From contig JANXDQ010000002.1 of NCBI GenBank assembly GCA_025059415.1, positions 1 to 9,841 of the forward strand: a DNA stretch of 9,841 nt, in the 5' to 3' direction. Positions 6,963-9,841 of this stretch are shown here, one piece after another; within the stretch, counting starts at the first letter, position 1; each line of letters begins with the position of its first letter. This stretch comes from Aigarchaeota archaeon (lineage in GTDB: Archaea > Thermoproteota > Nitrososphaeria_A > Caldarchaeales > Wolframiiraptoraceae). The position numbers were made by a program, and so were the translations under genes. Under the pieces are notes generated by a model, which did no database searches, had not been told where the DNA came from, and saw only the letters and a list, made by a program, of their open reading frames with translations.

Positions 6963-8126
6963 TCATGAAACAGGTCTATAAACTATTCCAAGTTCATCAG
7001 CATAGGCATATGCTTCCAGCATTTCCTCCCTAGCCGGCCTCCTAGCTATATCGGGATACCCCTCGGGATCCAATTGGACGAGGTATTCTGGTCTATATTG
7101 CCCCATTATGTTGACTAAAACCCTGTCTCCGATGTTCTCTGCAATCCACTTTAAGATGGGTTTGGTGTCGCATTCGATGTGATTGGGTAGGACCAGGTGC
7201 CTAATGATCATGTCTCCATATCTTGATGCAAGGAGGTGGTTTCTAATCGCCGCCTCCCTATATCCGATCTTTCCACGAACGTTGGAAAGCCTCCTCGCAC
7301 ATTCATCGTCCCAATATTTGAAGTCGGGCAGCCAGATGTCCACGAGGTCTAGTAGGAGCTTCATGGTCTCCATGCTTAGATACATGTTGCTATTCCAGAG
7401 TATTGGCGTGTTGACGTCGAGGTATTTCAGGGACTCGATTATCACCCATGTATTTGGGGTTGGATCTCCCCCAACGTAATTAATGTTCGCGGCGCCATCC
7501 AACCTCAACTTCCTAGCTATTAGAGCGAGCTTCTTTGCATCCGCCTCGATTCCAGAATCCTCAAATCGCCCTCTCGGATGAGAGATGTCCCAATTCTGGC
7601 AGAAAACGCAGTTAAGGTTACAGGATACGAAGAATATGGTTCCTGATCCGCCTTCTCCCTCGATCCCAATTAATGGTGCCTCTTCTCCGTGATGGTGAAA
7701 GAAGGATGCGACATAGGCTCTATCGGTTAGCTTGCATACCCCCCTCTGCCCGGCAACTCGATCCACCCCGCATCTCCATTCACAGAATCTACACCTCCTC
7801 AAAATCCTCTTAGCAAGTTCTATTTTGATGTCGAGGTATGATGGATTCTCGGGCCTAAGTTTCTCCCAATAAACCCCCTTACCGAATTCCTCCTCAAAAC
7901 GTTCCTCAGCTACTTTCCGAAGCTCGTCGTGGATTCTCCAAAGCTCCTCTTCGTCTAGATCTCCTAAATTGCTGGGCGCTTCGATGGAGCGCACGATGAC
8001 GAACTTCGCGGGAGTCTCATTCAACATCACGGATCTATACCACTTTAATCTCCTAGCCACTTCAGGGTCTCTCCAGACCGATATCGCGTCTGGGCGCAGC
8101 ACTTTGATCCACAAAGCTTTCCCCAA
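6963..8126 (-). CDS. PflX-like radical SAM protein (COG1313-type)
   Basis: Radical SAM enzyme of 387 residues resembling the PflX group, homologs of pyruvate formate-lyase activating enzyme. The cluster motif is CNLNCVFC (C169, C173, C176), which with QNWDISHP matches this family. GGDPTP (219-224) is the SAM-binding glycine segment. A second cysteine set, C112, C115, C119 and C131 (CRFCEWRCG, then GVC), precedes the core, as in PflX-type and AmmeMemoRadiSam-type proteins. About 110 residues before it, rich in charged residues, match nothing I recognise. The reaction and target are unknown, and no glycyl-radical enzyme is nearby. The start is TTG at 8126; there is no earlier start before the dcd stop 30 bases upstream and no Shine-Dalgarno site. 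TTCTTTTAT about 25 bases upstream could be its own TATA box. Confidence 0.88.
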   Translation of the reverse strand: MGKALWIKVLRPDAISVWRDPEVARRLKWYRSVMLNETPAKFVIVRSIEAPSNLGDLDEEELWRIHDELRKVAEERFEEEFGKGVYWEKLRPENPSYLDIKIELAKRILRRCRFCEWRCGVDRVAGQRGVCKLTDRAYVASFFHHHGEEAPLIGIEGEGGSGTIFFVSCNLNCVFCQNWDISHPRGRFEDSGIEADAKKLALIARKLRLDGAANINYVGGDPTPNTWVIIESLKYLDVNTPILWNSNMYLSMETMKLLLDLVDIWLPDFKYWDDECARRLSNVRGKIGYREAAIRNHLLASRYGDMIIRHLVLPNHIECDTKPILKWIAENIGDRVLVNIMGQYRPEYLVQLDPEGYPDIARRPAREEMLEAYAYADELGIVYRPVS

Positions 8127-8156
8127 TAATTTACTGGAGTTTGTTGAATAAAAGAA

Positions 8157-8681
8157 TTAGCTCTTGAAAGAGGGCAGCCTCACACCCTTCTGGTACTGAT
8201 ATCTCCCACAGTATGGTTTTTCTACTGGGGATGAGAGTCTGGCGAAGACGACGTGGATGAATCTATCACCTGCATGTAATCGTACTGGAAATTCTCCTCC
8301 AATGAGTTCTATGGTTAACTGTCCTTCAAAATTGGCGTCTATGATCGTCGGCGGTATCGAGAGACCTATCCTCGCATAGCTACTCCTCAAATTAACGAAG
8401 CCCATGAGGTCTAATGGAAGCTTGATGTATTCCATCGTATGTAAGAGCACGTGTTCTCCGGGGTTTATGACGAAGCTATCGGCCTCTTCAATCTCGTAAA
8501 ATTCCCCCACGTTGTAGTCGTTGTGGACGTCGAAAACCTTCGTGGACTCCTTCATCCTCGCGATCTGCCTTCCAAGCCTTAGATCCAACCCATTCTCCCT
8601 TACAATTTCTTCATGAAATGGCTCTATGACGAGTCTACCATTGCCGATGTAATTCCATAAATCAAAATCGCTCAGGATCAA
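8157..8681 (-). CDS. dcd: dCTP deaminase
   Basis: Deaminates dCTP to dUTP, feeding dUMP and dTTP synthesis; some archaeal members also hydrolyse dUTP to dUMP. At 174 residues it is shorter than the roughly 190-200 of E. coli and Methanocaldococcus enzymes. Conserved features: MILSD start, ENGLDLRLG (30-37), RSSYARIGL (99-107) with the substrate-binding arginine and serines, IIDANFEGQLTIEL (113-126) with probable catalytic E125, and C-terminal YCGRYQYQKGV (157-167). The usual glutamine in the G-R-I-x-Q segment appears to be histidine 143, and DAGFEG reads DANFEG. Bifunctionality cannot be decided from the sequence. The start is forced to TTG at 8681, because a TGA lies three codons upstream and homologs begin MILS. 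GGAGG abuts the start with no spacer. Confidence 0.92.
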   Translation of the reverse strand: MILSDFDLWNYIGNGRLVIEPFHEEIVRENGLDLRLGRQIARMKESTKVFDVHNDYNVGEFYEIEEADSFVINPGEHVLLHTMEYIKLPLDLMGFVNLRSSYARIGLSIPPTIIDANFEGQLTIELIGGEFPVRLHAGDRFIHVVFARLSSPVEKPYCGRYQYQKGVRLPSFKS

Positions 8682-8764
8682 CCTCCATCAACGGGTGGTG
8701 AAAAATCCAGGTTTAAGAGGTTATCTCCACGCTAAGTGGCGGTAAAGCCGTGGAAATGCCGTGG
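8682..8764 (-). promoter_or_regulatory. dcd upstream region with inverted repeats and a T tract
   Basis: Eighty-three bases separate the MBL stop from dcd. TCCACG (8726-8731) pairs with CGTGGA (8749-8754), and CCAC/GTGG (8727-8730/8736-8739) forms a competing small hairpin. On the minus strand this is followed by CTCTTAAAC (8719-8711), which is TATA-like, and a TTTTT run (8705-8701). The region could hold a terminator for the MBL gene, a promoter for dcd, or both. GGAGG (8686-8682) sits directly against the dcd TTG. Confidence 0.35.
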
Positions 8765-9523
8765 TTACACCTCGATTACATCCATGTCCTTTGGGACGTA
8801 AACTTTGCCAGTGATGGCCTTTCTAAGGCCGTTGACTAATTCCTCCACCTTCTCCTCCATCTCTGGGTATAGGTGCACCACTATGAGGATCTCCGGATTT
8901 ACCTCGGCGGCTATCTTCATTAAATCCTTGTCGGAGGTATGTTTCCCCACGAGTCTTTCGGCTGGAAAAGAGCATTCATGTATGAGGACATCACATCCAC
9001 GGGCCAATTTTATGAGATTTGGATCTGGAATGGCGTCCCCGGAATAAACTATCGAGCGGCCCTCAAGCTCAAGTCTGTAGGCTATGCCGTTGAAGTGTTC
9101 GACATTTGTGAAATGCAGCGTCATCTGATCCAGTTGCGTTGACCCCCTCCAGAACTCCCTGATGTCCACGAGATCTGCGCATCCAAGCCTAAACAGGTAT
9201 CCAAATAGCCTATGATCCCGGAGCATTAGGTCTAGGAATCCCCTTAAACCCGGTGGGCCGCATATCTTCAGTCTGCCTCCGCCATAGGCTCTGATTTTGA
9301 TTAAGGGGAGTAGATCCGAGACGTGGTCGATGTGTAGATGCGTTATGAGGACCGCGTTGATCTCATTTGGATTCACATTTATTCTTCTTAGTTTCTCGAT
9401 TGTCCCGGGACCCGCGTCCAGGAGGAGCTTCCCAAATTCCTCGGAGTCCACTAGGATCCCCGATGAAAACCTGGAAGGTGTTGGGATTATGGATCCGGAT
9501 CCGAGTATGATTAATCTCAGCAA
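8765..9523 (-). CDS. RNase Z-like MBL-fold hydrolase (COG1234-type)
   Basis: Metallo-beta-lactamase-fold protein of 252 residues in the RNase Z-like group. Visible elements: N-terminal LIILGSGSIIPTPSR (4-18), DAGPGT (36-41), metal motif THLHIDH (61-67: H62, H64, D66, H67), H143, D163 in YSGDA, H182-E183 in IHECSF, H195 in KHTSD and H217. All metal ligands appear present. True tRNase Z proteins carry GEGTQ where this has GPGTIE, and usually a longer substrate arm, so a tRNA 3'-processing role is not supported; a phosphodiesterase or other hydrolase is likelier. The start is TTG at 9523, with GGAGG six bases upstream and the preceding ORF's TGA immediately adjacent. It has no signal peptide. 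It is probably translationally coupled to the coiled-coil gene. Confidence 0.87.
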   Translation of the reverse strand: MLRLIILGSGSIIPTPSRFSSGILVDSEEFGKLLLDAGPGTIEKLRRINVNPNEINAVLITHLHIDHVSDLLPLIKIRAYGGGRLKICGPPGLRGFLDLMLRDHRLFGYLFRLGCADLVDIREFWRGSTQLDQMTLHFTNVEHFNGIAYRLELEGRSIVYSGDAIPDPNLIKLARGCDVLIHECSFPAERLVGKHTSDKDLMKIAAEVNPEILIVVHLYPEMEEKVEELVNGLRKAITGKVYVPKDMDVIEV

Positions 9524-9841
9524 TCACTCCCTCCTCGAAAGTATCTCTACCCATGGGTTGTTAACAAGATATGGAGGGAGACTTTTACTGCCACTTTTTC
9601 CACCATTAATTACCCCAGAAGCCGCCTTTGCCTCCTCCATCCTCTGCTCCGTCCTTTTCAGCGACTCTATCTTGCTTTCGACCCCACTTATCCTTGCCAT
9701 TAGTTTATTTTGTTCTTTCTCCAATCTGTCGAGCCTCGTCTCCATTTCCTCTAAAACCTTTAATATCCTCGAAAACTCCCTTCTCAGCCGAATTAGTTCC
9801 TCCTCTTCTATGCGTCTTTCTTCCGGTCTATGACCTTCCTC
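9524..9841 (-). CDS. Coiled-coil protein of unknown function (5' partial)
   Basis: I do not recognise this gene. The frame is open from the window edge to TGA 9524, giving 105 visible residues. An ATG at 9745 could be taken as the start, but the heptad pattern runs unbroken through it (LIRLRREFSRILKVLEEM, then ETRLDRLEKEQNKLMARI), and no ATG, GTG or TTG lies between it and the edge, so the real start is probably outside. The first 80 or so visible residues are strongly charged coiled coil rich in Glu, Arg and Lys. A Gly/Ser-rich linker (GGKSGSKS) follows, then a short tail, YLVNNPWVEILSRRE, that looks like a separate docking motif. There is no membrane helix. It abuts the RNase Z-like gene in the same frame with only the TGA between, suggesting a shared message and perhaps shared function. 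Confidence 0.65.
   Translation of the reverse strand, partial: EEGHRPEERRIEEEELIRLRREFSRILKVLEEMETRLDRLEKEQNKLMARISGVESKIESLKRTEQRMEEAKAASGVINGGKSGSKSLPPYLVNNPWVEILSRRE
9530..9536 (-). promoter_or_regulatory. Shine-Dalgarno site for the RNase Z-like gene
   Basis: The minus strand reads GAGGAGGGAGTGA and then TTG. GGAGG (9534-9530) lies six bases before the TTG at 9523, within the last codons of the upstream ORF, and supports TTG as a genuine start. Confidence 0.75.

Noticed and set aside
9553..9608. ATGGGTTGTTAACA (9553-9566) and TTTTTCCACCAT (9595-9606) resemble sequences at the tatD start region (6196-6230).
   Set aside because: The 14-base match is expected by chance about once in a few windows of this size. 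The two blocks are not collinear between the sites, and here they lie inside a coding region.
9297..9833. A 178-codon plus-strand ORF rich in serine and leucine.
   Set aside because: It lies antisense to two better-supported minus-strand genes. Its Ser/Leu-rich composition is what the reverse of Glu/Arg-rich coiled-coil codons gives, and it has no recognisable motif.
1..9841. CRISPR arrays, tRNA or rRNA genes, transposase or integrase genes, terminal inverted repeats.
   Set aside because: None was seen. Genes are densely packed, and the largest gaps are 83 and 80 bases.

Overview
This window looks like chromosomal DNA from a thermophilic archaeon, probably of the TACK group (Thermoproteota or Korarchaeota-like). 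Four things point there: an archaeal clamp-loader small subunit (RfcS), a short archaeal-type dCTP deaminase, TATA-box-like elements placed about 27 bases before probably leaderless start codons, and a preference for AGG/AGA arginine and ATA isoleucine codons. The lineage is inferred from sequence character; no search was run.

Layout. Positions 1-4397 (+ strand) hold four genes of an oligopeptide/oligosaccharide (Opp/Dpp-type) ABC importer: permease B (5' end cut by the window edge), permease C with a large extra extracellular domain, and two ATPases, each with a C-terminal four-cysteine cluster. B/C and D/F overlap by 4 bases; C and D are 62 bases apart. No solute-binding protein is in the window. 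Positions 4420-6204 (- strand) hold a TatD-family hydrolase followed by rfcS, which is convergent with the ABC genes. An 80-base divergent region (6205-6284) separates tatD from a UPF0173/UlaG-like metallo-beta-lactamase-fold (MBL) hydrolase (6285-6941, + strand). Positions 6963-9841 (- strand), read in transcription order, hold a coiled-coil protein (5' end outside the window), an RNase Z-like MBL hydrolase, dCTP deaminase, and a PflX-like radical SAM protein.

Function. The ABC genes form one nutrient-import unit. RfcS loads PCNA for replication and Dcd supplies dUMP for dTTP synthesis. TatD, the two MBL proteins and the radical SAM protein are enzyme families whose substrates cannot be read from sequence alone. 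No CRISPR array, tRNA, rRNA, transposon or phage gene was seen.

The window looks mostly like ordinary archaeal housekeeping sequence. The points worth a second look are: a coiled-coil ORF and an MBL ORF in one frame separated by a single TGA; an amber stop in permease C followed by open frame that runs exactly to the next gene's start; five consecutive minus-strand genes that all appear to start with TTG; a compact divergent promoter with 20-base-spaced direct repeats; and an N-terminal extension plus second cysteine cluster on the radical SAM protein.
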